A stretch of DNA of 47,091 nt from Arthrobacter_J sp038199985 (GTDB lineage: Bacteria > Actinomycetota > Actinomycetes > Actinomycetales > Micrococcaceae): contig JBBPYK010000073.1 in NCBI GenBank assembly GCA_038199985.1, positions 1-47,091 of the forward strand, written 5' to 3'. This document shows positions 29,731 through 38,876 of this stretch, piece by piece. Every line of letters starts with the position of its first letter. Position 1 is the stretch's first letter. The position numbers and the translations under genes were made by a program. A model generated the notes under the pieces. The model was not told the DNA's origin, searched no databases, and saw nothing but the letters and a program-made list of their open reading frames with translations.

Positions 29731-30693
29731 GTGCTCGAAGGATCAGCGGTTGAGCTCTACAAATTCGCCGTCGCTAACCCGTCGTGGACCAAGCAGGACG
29801 CCTCCGACGCCATGGGCTATACGATCAAGCAAATAGAAGATTCCATTTCTGGCCTTGAACGGCAGAGGCTCCTGGCCCCCGGAGCGAATGGACAGTGGGT
29901 AGCAATAGCCCCAGAAACCGCGTTGGCAGACATGGTCGACGAAGATGAACGAACCATGCTGCAGTTGAGGTCCAGGGTCAGTGAGCAGCGACGACAATTC
30001 GCCAGTATCGTTCCGATATTTCTCGAGGCTAAGGCTCACGCTGCGGGCAGTGGATCCGTGGAAGTGCTGGAGGACCCCACCAAAGTCCGTCGGCTGCTGA
30101 TCGATTCGGGCAGGGACGTCATGAGCAACGTCCTCATTGCCCAGCCAGGCCAAGGTTCCACTGCGGACGTTCAAGAGGAGAGCGTTCGAAAAGACCTCGA
30201 ACTGTTGCAGCGTGGAATCCAGCGAAAGAATCTATATCCGACCGGCACCCGCGATCACGTACCAACACGAAAAGCCGTGGCAACCGTCACGGACGCCGGC
30301 GGCGAATTTAGAGCTCTTCCCTTTGTGCCGCTGAGGCTCATGATCTTCGACAAAACTCTCGCCATAGTGGCACGCCAATTGGACCCTGGAGACAAAGCCG
30401 CCCTAGTCATCCGCGATCCCAACCTTGTCCATATATTTACAGTGCTCTTTGACCTGGCGTGGGAGATTGCGTCGCCATTTCTTGAAGAGGCTGGCCCAAA
30501 ATCGCCATTGACCAGCACACAGCAATCCATCCTGAATGGGCTGGCTGTGGGGTATTCGGACGAGGTAATCGCTCGACGGCTAGACATCAGTGTTCGTACA
30601 TGCCGAAGGCATATCGCCTGGATGCTCGAAGAGCTCAGGGCGGACAGCCGCTTCCAAGCAGGCATCAAAGCCAGAGATGCTGGCTGGATCTAG
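29731..30693 (+). CDS. LuxR-type HTH regulator with TrmB-like N-terminus
   Basis: 320 aa. The C-terminal HTH is clear: LTSTQQSILNGLAVGYSDEV, IARRLDISVRTCRRHIAWML, then RADSRFQAGIKARDAGWI, a type common beside actinobacterial peptide clusters. The N-terminal ~45 residues form a TrmB-like winged helix (SWTKQDASDAMGYTIKQIED). The middle (about 100-240) is a PLD-like sensor shape seen in such proteins, with FVPLRLMIFDKTLAIV. GAGAGGA precedes GTG 29731. It is divergent from the repeat-peptide operon and is its probable regulator; the peptide or a product may be the signal (inference). Confidence 0.82.
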   Translation: MLEGSAVELYKFAVANPSWTKQDASDAMGYTIKQIEDSISGLERQRLLAPGANGQWVAIAPETALADMVDEDERTMLQLRSRVSEQRRQFASIVPIFLEAKAHAAGSGSVEVLEDPTKVRRLLIDSGRDVMSNVLIAQPGQGSTADVQEESVRKDLELLQRGIQRKNLYPTGTRDHVPTRKAVATVTDAGGEFRALPFVPLRLMIFDKTLAIVARQLDPGDKAALVIRDPNLVHIFTVLFDLAWEIASPFLEEAGPKSPLTSTQQSILNGLAVGYSDEVIARRLDISVRTCRRHIAWMLEELRADSRFQAGIKARDAGWI

Positions 30694-30705
30694 TCGCTGG
30701 GAGCC

Positions 30706-30751
30706 CGACGGCGGTCGCTGTTCCTCGCACCAAGGACAAAGACCGCCGTCG
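30706..30751 (+). terminator. Terminator-like hairpin after the LuxR-type gene
   Basis: CGACGGCGGTC (30706-30716) pairs perfectly with GACCGCCGTCG (30741-30751) over a 24-base loop, 13 bases after the stop codon. There is no U tract. It separates the peptide cluster from the aminotransferase downstream. Confidence 0.55.
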
Positions 30752-30927
30752 TGCTGACCTGAAAGCTAACACGACGGTGAAACCAAAAGTGGCGTTACAT
30801 AAATGTTCGCGAAAACGGTATCGGAACGGTCCTCTCATATTGCCTTAACGCTTCTGTCGTAGTAGCGCTCCGTCCGTCAGTCAACGGAAGTTGTTCCACG
30901 GTGAACCACGCGCGTTATAGTGTGGGA

Positions 30928-32217
30928 ATGACTTCACAAGACGAGCTGAACCCCCTGCCGCTGACCGCCGAAACGGAGGTCGCTCTTGAGCGTGCCGCCG
31001 AGTCCGCTCATCGTCATGAGGAACTGTTCTCTGTACGAGCAGCCGGCATCAAGCAGTCGGCTGTTAGAGACGTCTTCGACATCTCAGCGAAGCCCGGACT
31101 CATCTCTCTCGCAGGCGGTAGCCCGTACTTGAAGTCTCTGCCTCTGGAAGAGCTGGGGAGGTCCGCCGCCAAGATCATTACCGAGCACGGCCTCGAAGCT
31201 TTCCAGTATGGCTCTGGTCAGGGTACGGATGAGCTACGTCAGCAGGTCTGCGACGTCATGGCTCTCGAAGGCATCAAGGATGCTTCACCCGAAAACGTTG
31301 TCATCACCACAGGGTCGCAATCCGCCCAGGACGTTGCGGCGAAAGTATTCTGCAACCCGGGAGATGTCATCCTCTGCGAAGACCCCACTTATGTAGGGGC
31401 GCTCAACACCTTCGAAGCCTATGAAGTAGACGTCCAACCAGTCCTCATGGACGAGGACGGTCTCATTCCAGAAGAGCTTGAGCGGCGGATCGAAGAACTC
31501 CACGCTGCCGGTAAAATCATCAAGCTGCTCTACACCATCCCCAGCTTCAACAATCCCTCCGGTATCACCCTCAGCGCTGACCGGCGTCAGCGCATAGTGG
31601 ACATCTGCAAGGCCAACAACATCTTGGTTCTTGAAGACAACCCCTACGGGCTCCTGCGTTTTGACGGCAAACCGTTAGATACCCTGCGCGCGGACAACCC
31701 CGACGACGTCATCTACCTGGGCTCATTCTCGAAGATCTTTGCGCCCGGCGTTCGGCTGGGCTGGGCACTGGTACCCGAACACATGTACCGACGCTTCTAT
31801 CTGGCTTGCGAAGCTGTGGTCCTGTGCCCATCAGTCATCAACCAGATGCTTGTCTCTGCCTACCTCCGAGATTATGACTGGACCGGGTTCTTGAGTTCCT
31901 CACGGGACCTCTACGCGGCGCGGTGCAACACAATGCTCAAGGCGTTGGAAGACCAGATGCCCGACGGCGTCAGCTGGACGGTCCCAGACGGCGGATTTTT
32001 CATCTGGCTCACTCTGCCTGAGGGGATCGACACCTACCCACTACTCCAGAAGGCAATTGACGCACGCGTGGTCTTCATTCCCGGAGCAGCATTCGTTCCC
32101 TCCGATGAACCATCGAACCGGCTCCGGCTCGCCTTCAGCGCAGTGTCGAGCGAAGATATTGAAGAAGGGCTTCGTAGGCTCACGCCGATCATTCGCGAAG
32201 CAATCGACGCGCTATAA
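30928..32217 (+). CDS. PLP-dependent class I/II aminotransferase
   Basis: 429 aa. The fold-type I features are LISLAGGSPYLKSLPLEELG, YGSGQGTDELRQQV, TTGSQSAQDVAAKVF, PSFNNPSGITLSADRRQRIV, EDNPYGLLRFDG and the PLP lysine in YLGSFSKIFAPGVRLGW. It resembles 2-aminoadipate/aromatic aminotransferases (LysN/MocR C-domain type) without a DNA-binding domain. ATG 30928 is preferred; TATAGT lies six bases before it, so the message may be leaderless. The alternative GTG 30901 overlaps that box. It is unlinked in operon terms. Amino donor not deducible. Confidence 0.85.
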   Translation: MTSQDELNPLPLTAETEVALERAAESAHRHEELFSVRAAGIKQSAVRDVFDISAKPGLISLAGGSPYLKSLPLEELGRSAAKIITEHGLEAFQYGSGQGTDELRQQVCDVMALEGIKDASPENVVITTGSQSAQDVAAKVFCNPGDVILCEDPTYVGALNTFEAYEVDVQPVLMDEDGLIPEELERRIEELHAAGKIIKLLYTIPSFNNPSGITLSADRRQRIVDICKANNILVLEDNPYGLLRFDGKPLDTLRADNPDDVIYLGSFSKIFAPGVRLGWALVPEHMYRRFYLACEAVVLCPSVINQMLVSAYLRDYDWTGFLSSSRDLYAARCNTMLKALEDQMPDGVSWTVPDGGFFIWLTLPEGIDTYPLLQKAIDARVVFIPGAAFVPSDEPSNRLRLAFSAVSSEDIEEGLRRLTPIIREAIDAL

Positions 32218-32250
32218 ACGCGTTAGCTCGATGACCAACCGACCTCCTGG

Positions 32251-33189
32251 CTAAGGTTTTACCTGCTCTGCTACCCAACGGGCTTCCTCCGCCAGGAGCT
32301 CCAGACCGGCGCCAACGGGCACATAACCAAGCTCCATTGAAGCAGTGGTGTCAAGAACGATCGGATGCCGAGCGAGCCAGGGATTGCGCCCCCGCTCCGG
32401 ATCAGAAGAGTCGTCAAGGAGTTTCAGCGTCCCTGTCCAGCCCAAGTTCCTGCCAATGGCCTGGACAATCTGCTCGGCAGTGGGGCTATCAGGATCCGCA
32501 CTGTTGAGAATGCGCGCTCCCGGCTGACTGGCGATCGTTGAAATGAGGGCAGCGGTGTTCGCTGCCGCGGTCAGATGATCGATCGATGCGCCGCCAGCCA
32601 GTTCAATAACCTGCTCACCGCGAACCATCAACTCCACAAATGACCGAGTACGAGAGTTCCGCGCCCAGCGTCCATGGACCTTGGACGGCCGGATCACAGT
32701 GACGGGCAGGCCGCTATCCAGAGCCGCCCTCTCGGCGGCAACCTTTGAGGGCGCGTAGCCCTCGCGCGTGAATGGATTGACGTCGTCATGGGCGGGAGGC
32801 AGAGTCGGAGAGTTCTCGTTCATCGGACCAGCAAACTTCGGTGGCTCATCGCTATTGACGTGATGGCCAACAGGATCCACGTAGACCGCTCTCGAGGAGA
32901 TCAGAACCGGACAGTCCACCGATGCCATGGCAGGTAGCAACGCACGAATATCCGCTGCCTGGTACGTCAACAGGTCAACGAGCAACTCAGCGCCGTTTCC
33001 CACCAGTCGTTCAACCGCATCTGCGTTGCTCCGCTCTATCCCGTGAAAGCGGACACCGACGTCCGAAAGCTCTTGCGGCATTAAGTCAGGGTGTCGTCCA
33101 GTTACATCGACCGACCACCCGTCAGAGGCCAACGCCCTAGCGGTTGCCCCACCTATGGCACCTGTTCCGCCCAGAATTATTGCGCGCAT
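32251..33189 (-). CDS. NAD-dependent epimerase/dehydratase-family reductase
   Basis: 312 aa, extended SDR type. MRAIILGGTGAIGGATARAL is the nucleotide-binding N-terminus, which fixes the start at ATG 33189. VDLLTYQAADIRALLP and LISSRAVYVDP precede the catalytic region, and REGYAPSKVAAERAAL is the remnant of the YxxxK helix with Y and K present. The C-terminal part (RGRNPWLARHPIVLDTTASM) is the variable substrate domain. It lies 22 bases after the HisC-type gene on the same strand, so co-transcription is likely. Substrate unknown. Confidence 0.8.
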   Translation of the reverse strand: MRAIILGGTGAIGGATARALASDGWSVDVTGRHPDLMPQELSDVGVRFHGIERSNADAVERLVGNGAELLVDLLTYQAADIRALLPAMASVDCPVLISSRAVYVDPVGHHVNSDEPPKFAGPMNENSPTLPPAHDDVNPFTREGYAPSKVAAERAALDSGLPVTVIRPSKVHGRWARNSRTRSFVELMVRGEQVIELAGGASIDHLTAAANTAALISTIASQPGARILNSADPDSPTAEQIVQAIGRNLGWTGTLKLLDDSSDPERGRNPWLARHPIVLDTTASMELGYVPVGAGLELLAEEARWVAEQVKP

Positions 33190-33211
33190 ACCCTGCGCCT
33201 CAAGACCGACT

Positions 33212-34351
33212 TCAAGCGACGCCGGGACCCTTCGGGTAAGTGGCGCACAGCGCCAGGAACCGTGAGTTGCCCTCAGACTCACCAATGCTCACGCGAATTC
33301 CCTCGACGCCGAAGGCTCGCACTGACAGAGCCTGCTCACCAGCCAGAGCAGCGAATTCCTGTGTGTTCTCGCCAAGTTTCAGCCACACGAAGTTGCCTTC
33401 GGCCTGCGGTACATCCCAGCCAAGATCCTTCAGGCCCTGAACCACGCGTTCGCGTTCATCGACTAGTCCCTGGACGCGCTCTTTGACCTGGTCATAGTTC
33501 CGAATCGACGCAATAGCTGCCTGCTCGGCCACTGACGAGACAGCGAAAGGCGTTGCAGTGACCCTCAGGTACTGCGTGAGGTCCGGATGGGAAACGGAGT
33601 AGCCAACGCGTAGATTAGCGAGCCCGTGGGCCTTCGAGAAGGTTCTCAGCACCATGACGTTCGGGTACTTGCGGTAAATGGCCAGGCCATTCACGGCGTC
33701 TTTTGCGCGGACAAATTCTTGGTACGCCTCGTCGATGACAACGATGACGTCCGAGGGAACCTTGGCAAGGAAACCCTCCACCTGCTCCGTAGTCAGGATC
33801 GGTCCCGTCGGGTTATTGGGAGTACACAGGAGAATGACTCGAGTCCGGTCATTCACGGCCTCCGCCATGGCCTCGAGGTTGTGCGTGCCGTCGTCGTTCA
33901 CGGGGACCTGAATACTGTTGGCACCGGCGAGACCCACTGAGATGGGATATGCCTCGAAGGATCGCCAAGCGTAGATGACCTCGTCTGGCTCCTGCGACTG
34001 CTCCTGGCCCGCGAATGTTGCCAGGATCTGATTCAACGCGCCGAGACTTCCGGCGCCCGTCACAATGTCTTCTGCCGGAACGTCCAAAAATTCAGAAAGT
34101 TCTACTCGCAGCGCCGTGCTCATGGGATCCGGGTATCGGTTGACGGCGCTGGCTTCGCGAATGGCGTCCAACACTGCCGGGATCGGTGGCAAAGGGTTTT
34201 CGTTAGATGAGAGCTTGAAGCTCTGAAGACCGTCAATCGCTACGGGGGGCTTGCCCGCTGCGTACCGTGGGAGTTTACCCAGCACGCCGCGCGGCGCGAT
34301 GGCGGCTGGCTGACCGTCTTCGGCTGTGTTCTGATTCTCGCGTGTTGTCAT
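33212..34351 (-). CDS. hisC: Histidinol-phosphate / aromatic amino acid aminotransferase
   Basis: 379 aa, fold-type I PLP enzyme. Family signatures are LPRYAAGKPP, FKLSSNENPLPP, NRYPDPMSTALR, ILLCTPNNPTGPILT, IVVIDEAYQEFV and the PLP lysine in MVLRTFSKAHGLANLRVGY. The overall pattern is HisC/Pat-like: it transfers an amino group between glutamate and imidazole-acetol phosphate or aromatic keto acids. It is not next to other his genes, so an aromatic (pat) role is equally possible and the symbol is tentative. It is followed by the reductase gene on the same strand. Confidence 0.85.
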   Translation of the reverse strand: MTTRENQNTAEDGQPAAIAPRGVLGKLPRYAAGKPPVAIDGLQSFKLSSNENPLPPIPAVLDAIREASAVNRYPDPMSTALRVELSEFLDVPAEDIVTGAGSLGALNQILATFAGQEQSQEPDEVIYAWRSFEAYPISVGLAGANSIQVPVNDDGTHNLEAMAEAVNDRTRVILLCTPNNPTGPILTTEQVEGFLAKVPSDVIVVIDEAYQEFVRAKDAVNGLAIYRKYPNVMVLRTFSKAHGLANLRVGYSVSHPDLTQYLRVTATPFAVSSVAEQAAIASIRNYDQVKERVQGLVDERERVVQGLKDLGWDVPQAEGNFVWLKLGENTQEFAALAGEQALSVRAFGVEGIRVSIGESEGNSRFLALCATYPKGPGVA

Positions 34352-34420
34352 ACAACAAGCCTAATGCCGATCCTGGTGTTGCCTGTTCGCGCTAGACGAC
34401 CGTTATGGCACCATTGATCC

Positions 34421-34816
34421 ATGTTGAGGTTTATTGTTCAAATCGTCGTCAATGCGTTGGCCCTGTGGATCGCGGCCAGGCTCCTACCCGGTATTTCGTG
34501 GGAATCAGCAGTAGGCAACGGTGACCAACGGATTAACACCCTTCTGGGGTTCTTGGTCATCGGCTTGATTTTCGGCCTGGTGAACGCGGTCGTTCGCCCT
34601 GTCGTGAAACTCCTGTCCCTTCCGCTGACCATCCTTACCCTTGGCTTGTTCACGATCATCATTAACGCGGCGATGCTGATGCTCACGGCGTGGATCACAG
34701 ACTTCACGCCTGTTCAGTTCACCATCGACTCCTTCTTCTGGACGGCGATCCTCGGCGCGCTGATCATCAGTCTGATCTCATTGGTTGCCAGCATGGTGCT
34801 GCCCAACAAGAAATAG
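34421..34816 (+). CDS. Phage-holin-4-superfamily membrane protein
   Basis: 131 aa with four hydrophobic helices. Family marks are FIVQIVVNALALWIAARLLP, then GLIFGLVNAVVRPVVKLLSL, PLTILTLGLFTIIINAAMLM and a final helix. The LVN..VRP.VK.LSLPLTILTLGLF run is the clear signature of this widespread 'holin 4_2' family, which is chromosomal and not tied to phages. Function unknown. ATG 34421 stands close behind a short leader, divergent from the HisC-type gene. Confidence 0.85.
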   Translation: MLRFIVQIVVNALALWIAARLLPGISWESAVGNGDQRINTLLGFLVIGLIFGLVNAVVRPVVKLLSLPLTILTLGLFTIIINAAMLMLTAWITDFTPVQFTIDSFFWTAILGALIISLISLVASMVLPNKK

Positions 34817-34840
34817 CCGTCAGCGTCTTTAGCCGCCACC

Positions 34841-36136
34841 TTACTTTCGCATTTCTTGACCGTGATGCTTCACCGGGAATGATGTCTTTGATGGCATTTG
34901 CCGGGTCAGCTTAAACCGGCGCCGCGTACCCTGCCCGCCACGCAGAGCGCCGGCGAGCGCTCCCCCAGCTCCGATCAGGGCGCCGTCCTCACTCTGGTCC
35001 GCCAGTCGGGCCCCGTCCATGTAGTTGTCGAGGTTGTGGCCTGGTCCGAGTCCGGCGTCCTCGCCGTCGGGTGTTTCAACCCACGTATGGATACCCACGG
35101 TGACACGGCTGTTGGTCTCAGGGTTCGGCGTACCGTCCGTGGCGGGGACGATGTCTTGTTCGTGTTCCAGGTGCACAGCCTGCACGCCCTTTGGGATGTT
35201 GATGCTTCCGACCGGCGAGCCAGCGGTGACCACCATTCCAATGTCATACATTTCTCCTAGTTCAGGATCAGCAGCAAGGTTGGCCGCGTGCATGCCGCCC
35301 TGGCTGTACCCACCGAGGACAACGATGTCTCCGGCCTCCGCGCCTGCCTCCGCCAGTGCCGCGCGAACGGCGTCTCCCATGTACTTGCTGTCGAACCGCA
35401 TGGCCTCGACTATGCCGGTCTCGTCGAAGGGATTTTCAGTTGCTGTGGTGCCTCCGGACTGGGTTCCTGGGATGGAGACCACAAAGGTTGGGGTCTGGCC
35501 AGGGCCGTTGTTTACCTCGATAACTTCCAGCGTTCCGTGATCGGCTGAGTTGACGCTCTGGGTTCGACCCAGAATCCATTCAAACGATGCGTCTACGTCA
35601 ACGCTCTCAGGGTCCCCTACTTCGCTGACTTCGATGGGGGCGGGACGCAGCAAACCCGCGGCCATGGCCATGGTCAACGACGCCCGCGAATCTTTGAGCA
35701 CTTCAGCCATTATCGGTTCGACCATAGTTAACGTTGGAAGTCCCCCGTTGGACTGCACTCTGAGTTCAGCCAGACGTGCCGCGTTAGACATTTCGGCCAG
35801 AATGTAGCGGCTCGTTACTTTGTCCACGCGGTGGGCCGTGTCTTCGAATGCTGCGCTGCAGGCCGTCAGCCGGCCCGCGCTGTGGTGCAATGCGTCGACA
35901 GCGTGTCCGCGAGCGCCTTCGGCATGAGTTCGCATCACCATGAGTTGGAAATTTAGGCCGTTGACCACCGCTACGGCGTCTGTCAGGTCCGTGGATAATT
36001 GCCTCAACAATTGCTCGCCGCGCTGTAGTTCCTCTTCCTGAAAATGGACGGCTCCAACCCCACCGTGCACGGTTAGCCCGTTGATGGGTTTATCGCCCCA
36101 GTTGTCTTGCCACGAAGGCGTCCACGTTTGGCTCAT
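34841..36136 (-). CDS. Helical-domain alpha/beta hydrolase, candidate type VII effector (lipase-like)
   Basis: 431 aa. The first ~150 residues are helical, like ESX/WXG-type targeting domains. The rest is an alpha/beta hydrolase: FVVSIPGTQSGG, then GGYSQGG with nucleophile S278, HEQDIVPATDG (D328) and GPGHNLDNY (H367) as a plausible triad. The tail is basic (KHHGQEMRK). The ATG overlaps the stop of the 98-aa WXG100-like gene upstream (TGATG), a pairing usual for secreted ESX partners. No signal peptide is seen. Lipase or esterase activity is inferred from fold; secretion is inferred from context. Confidence 0.65.
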   Translation of the reverse strand: MSQTWTPSWQDNWGDKPINGLTVHGGVGAVHFQEEELQRGEQLLRQLSTDLTDAVAVVNGLNFQLMVMRTHAEGARGHAVDALHHSAGRLTACSAAFEDTAHRVDKVTSRYILAEMSNAARLAELRVQSNGGLPTLTMVEPIMAEVLKDSRASLTMAMAAGLLRPAPIEVSEVGDPESVDVDASFEWILGRTQSVNSADHGTLEVIEVNNGPGQTPTFVVSIPGTQSGGTTATENPFDETGIVEAMRFDSKYMGDAVRAALAEAGAEAGDIVVLGGYSQGGMHAANLAADPELGEMYDIGMVVTAGSPVGSINIPKGVQAVHLEHEQDIVPATDGTPNPETNSRVTVGIHTWVETPDGEDAGLGPGHNLDNYMDGARLADQSEDGALIGAGGALAGALRGGQGTRRRFKLTRQMPSKTSFPVKHHGQEMRK

Positions 36137-36432
36137 CAGAAATCGGCGCTGAGCCTAATGCGGGCGTTCTCCGAAGAGTGGCGTCCGGTCGCGTTAACTG
36201 CGTCCTGAAAGATTTCGGTGGCGTGAAGCAGTCGACCGCGCTGTTGCTCTACGTACCCTCTGAACTTGGTGCCCGCCGGCGAATTCCACTCCAGGGCGGT
36301 CACAGCGGACACTCTGTCCGTGATTCCCTGCACAGTTTCCAGCACTCGGTACAGGTCTGCGACTATTTGCGCCGCATTATCAGATGCCTCGTCTTGCCAG
36401 CACGTCTGCGTTGCCGCAAGGTAGCCATCCAT
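36136..36432 (-). CDS. WXG100-like small helical protein
   Basis: 98 aa, predicted as two helices around a turn with W49: VTALEWNSPAGTKFRGYVEQ. This W-x-S-P-A-G turn followed by a helix is the shape of WXG100 proteins secreted by type VII systems. GGAGGACAATC precedes ATG 36432, so the longer ORF start is not used. It is translationally coupled to the alpha/beta hydrolase gene downstream, and may be its chaperone or secretion partner. No ESX machinery genes lie in the window. Confidence 0.6.
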   Translation of the reverse strand: MDGYLAATQTCWQDEASDNAAQIVADLYRVLETVQGITDRVSAVTALEWNSPAGTKFRGYVEQQRGRLLHATEIFQDAVNATGRHSSENARIRLSADF

Positions 36433-36549
36433 GATTGTCCTCCGGTTCAGTTCGTCTTCGTCAAAGGTATGGCGATTGCGGACTGCACGGGCTACATAAG
36501 CCGACATCTGTGGAGTGGGCTACAGCAGACGGCGGCTGTGGAGGAATGG

Positions 36550-37338
36550 TTAGCTGAGATTCAGGTACGGAAGCATACGACTCAACGGGCCAGTCTGCAC
36601 CAGCTGCCAAGCGGCCAAGCCGAACCCAAAGAGTGCATACGTCGCTATCGGGACGATCACCACTTTCTCGCGCCACGATCCCGCTGTACCCAGGATGGGA
36701 ATGCTGATGAAGCCGCTAGTCCGCCAGAACGGCATATTCCAACTCTTAGGCGGCCCAAATTTGAGGGGCCAGAAGAGAGGAACACCGCCCACCGTCGTCA
36801 AATCCCCCAGAATATGGGCTGTCACCCCAATTCCCATGGCCAGTGGCAACCAGGGGCCTTGCACCGGCGCAAGGAAACACACGATTACGGCAGCCAGCAG
36901 TCCAAAGAACCAGTTAGCGAGTATCGAACGGCGGGGAAGTACTTCCAGGGTTTTCAGCGCGATTGCCACCAGAAACATACACAGCAGTCCTGCCCCCAAG
37001 GCCACCTGATGCCCACGAATTACCGGTTGCCACGAAGCCGCCAAGGCAGCCAGCAGGATGAACACCACCACCCCGATAATCGAATGTGTTCCGTTCCGGT
37101 GACCACCGCTGATTTTACCGATGAGAAACGCCAGCACATTGGTCACTGGTGGAAGGGCGTAAGCGATACTCGACCGCCGATGGTCCGAATCGCAGATCAG
37201 TGCTGCGCCAGCTGTCACCAGGCCCCCGATCACCACACCGGCGGGTTCGAGCGGGTACCAGCCAAAAGCGTGACTGCCTGTAGATGTCACTGCTACCCAC
37301 GCGGCCGCACCGCAGGCAGCGTGATTGCCTCCCATCAT
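36550..37338 (-). CDS. YdjM/DUF457-type membrane-bound metal-dependent hydrolase
   Basis: 262 aa from ATG 37338 (GGAGCC upstream). It begins MMGGNHAACGAAAWVAVT, the family N-terminus with a conserved His. ALICDSDHRRSSIAY holds the D-x-D-H motif, SGGHRNGTHSIIG the HR..TH..  motif, and ILGDLTTVGGVPLFWPLKF the D..T..G..L..P signature. Six or more helices alternate with these motifs. Members are putative membrane phosphatases or hydrolases, some SOS-linked in E. coli. The 51 extra residues upstream in the ORF are not family-like. Divergent from purB. Confidence 0.8.
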   Translation of the reverse strand: MMGGNHAACGAAAWVAVTSTGSHAFGWYPLEPAGVVIGGLVTAGAALICDSDHRRSSIAYALPPVTNVLAFLIGKISGGHRNGTHSIIGVVVFILLAALAASWQPVIRGHQVALGAGLLCMFLVAIALKTLEVLPRRSILANWFFGLLAAVIVCFLAPVQGPWLPLAMGIGVTAHILGDLTTVGGVPLFWPLKFGPPKSWNMPFWRTSGFISIPILGTAGSWREKVVIVPIATYALFGFGLAAWQLVQTGPLSRMLPYLNLS

Positions 37339-37457
37339 CGTTTTCGGCTCCAGGTTCCCTTGCAGTGTTTGGCGAAAGCGCCCTATCAACATTGGCACAA
37401 CGCCGGCGTCGTCCTGGCGGCCCGAAACCGGATCGTAGCCGTGGAAGAATAGGAGCC

Positions 37458-38873
37458 ATGGCTGAAACTTCCTCCCGCGTTGAACTCTCATCTGTCTCCC
37501 CTGCGATTGCGTTGGGTCCGCTGGATGGTCGCTACAGTGCCGCCGTCGCGCCGCTGGTTGACTACCTGTCCGAGGCCGCGCTGAACCGGGACCGCACCCA
37601 TGTTGAAGTGGAGTGGTTGATCCACCTTGCCGCGCGCTCAGTGCTGCCCGGAACGGCTCCTCTCAGCGATGAGCAGCAGAGACAACTGCGGGGCATCGTC
37701 ACCTCGTTCGACGGAAACTCTGTGGCCGAGCTTGCAGAAATCGAAAAGGTCACAGTCCACGACGTCAAAGCTGTCGAGTACTTCATCGGCCGTCGGCTGG
37801 CGGACATCGGCGTTGATCAGCTGAAGGCCATGGTCCACTTTGGATGCACCTCCGAAGACATCAACAACCTCTCCTACGCTGTTGGTATCAAGGGTGCAGT
37901 TGAGGACGTTTGGTTGCCAGCAGCTCGGCAGTTGGTGCAGCAGGTCGCAGCTATGGCAGAAGCCAACCGCGACGTGCCCATGCTCTCGCGCACGCACGGT
38001 CAACCGGCCACGCCCACCACACTTGGCAAGGAATTAGCCGTTACAGCGCACCGACTGCAGAGGCAGCTGTTCCGTATCGAGAAGACCGAGTTCCTGGGCA
38101 AGATCAACGGTGCCACGGGAACCTATGCCGCCCACGTCGCCGCGGTTCCCAGTGCAGATTGGCAAGACGTTGCCCAGAGCTTCGTCGAAGGACTCGGCCT
38201 CACCTGGAATCCTTTGACCACGCAGATCGAATCCCACGACTGGCAAGCAGAGCTCTATTCCGACGTTGCCCGCTTCAACCGAGTTCTGCACAACTTCTGC
38301 ACCGATGTGTGGAGCTACATTTCCATTGGCTACTTCGCCCAGATTCCAGTAGCCGGGGCAACGGGGTCGTCCACCATGCCGCACAAGGTCAATCCGATCC
38401 GGTTTGAGAACGCAGAAGCAAACCTGGAAATCTCCAACGGTCTCCTGGATACGCTTGCGGCCACTCTGGTCACTTCACGCTGGCAACGAGACCTCACGGA
38501 CTCGTCCTCACAGCGCAACATCGGCGTCGCGTTCGGTCACTCTTTGCTAGCCATCTCCAACGTGGTGAAGGGACTCGACCGGCTTTCAGTGGCAGAGCCA
38601 GTGCTCGCCGAGGACTTGGATTCCAACTGGGAGGTACTTGGCGAGGCCGTGCAAATGGTGATGCGCGCAGAGGCCATCGCCGGTGTTGAGGGCATGGACG
38701 ACCCCTACGAGCGCCTCAAAGAACTCACCCGAGGAAACCGTGTGAACGCCGAGAGCATGAAGGAGTTCGTCTCGGGTCTCGGCTTGAGCAAAGACGCGGA
38801 ACAGCGCCTACTCCAGCTGACCCCTGCCACGTACACTGGCATCGCCTCCACGCTGGTCGACCACCTCAAGTAA
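37458..38873 (+). CDS. purB: Adenylosuccinate lyase
   Basis: It removes fumarate from SAICAR and adenylosuccinate in purine synthesis. At 471 aa it is usual for the long (E. coli type) form. IALGPLDGRYSAAVAPLVDY is the family start; MVHFGCTSEDINN and MLSRTHGQPATPTTLGKE carry catalytic residues; GSSTMPHKVNPIRFE is the fumarase/aspartase-superfamily signature. TAGGAGCC precedes ATG 37458. The longer upstream ORF is rejected. The FAD oxidoreductase begins three bases after its stop, so they may be co-transcribed. Confidence 0.96.
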   Translation: MAETSSRVELSSVSPAIALGPLDGRYSAAVAPLVDYLSEAALNRDRTHVEVEWLIHLAARSVLPGTAPLSDEQQRQLRGIVTSFDGNSVAELAEIEKVTVHDVKAVEYFIGRRLADIGVDQLKAMVHFGCTSEDINNLSYAVGIKGAVEDVWLPAARQLVQQVAAMAEANRDVPMLSRTHGQPATPTTLGKELAVTAHRLQRQLFRIEKTEFLGKINGATGTYAAHVAAVPSADWQDVAQSFVEGLGLTWNPLTTQIESHDWQAELYSDVARFNRVLHNFCTDVWSYISIGYFAQIPVAGATGSSTMPHKVNPIRFENAEANLEISNGLLDTLAATLVTSRWQRDLTDSSSQRNIGVAFGHSLLAISNVVKGLDRLSVAEPVLAEDLDSNWEVLGEAVQMVMRAEAIAGVEGMDDPYERLKELTRGNRVNAESMKEFVSGLGLSKDAEQRLLQLTPATYTGIASTLVDHLK

Positions 38874-38876
38874 CCC

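Noticed and set aside
34421..34816. Holin-family gene as evidence of a prophage
   Set aside because: This holin-like family is common on actinobacterial chromosomes, and no other phage gene lies nearby.
36178..37452. 424-aa plus ORF
   Set aside because: It is antisense to the WXG100-like and YdjM-type genes and rich in Arg, His, Gln and Pro without any domain.
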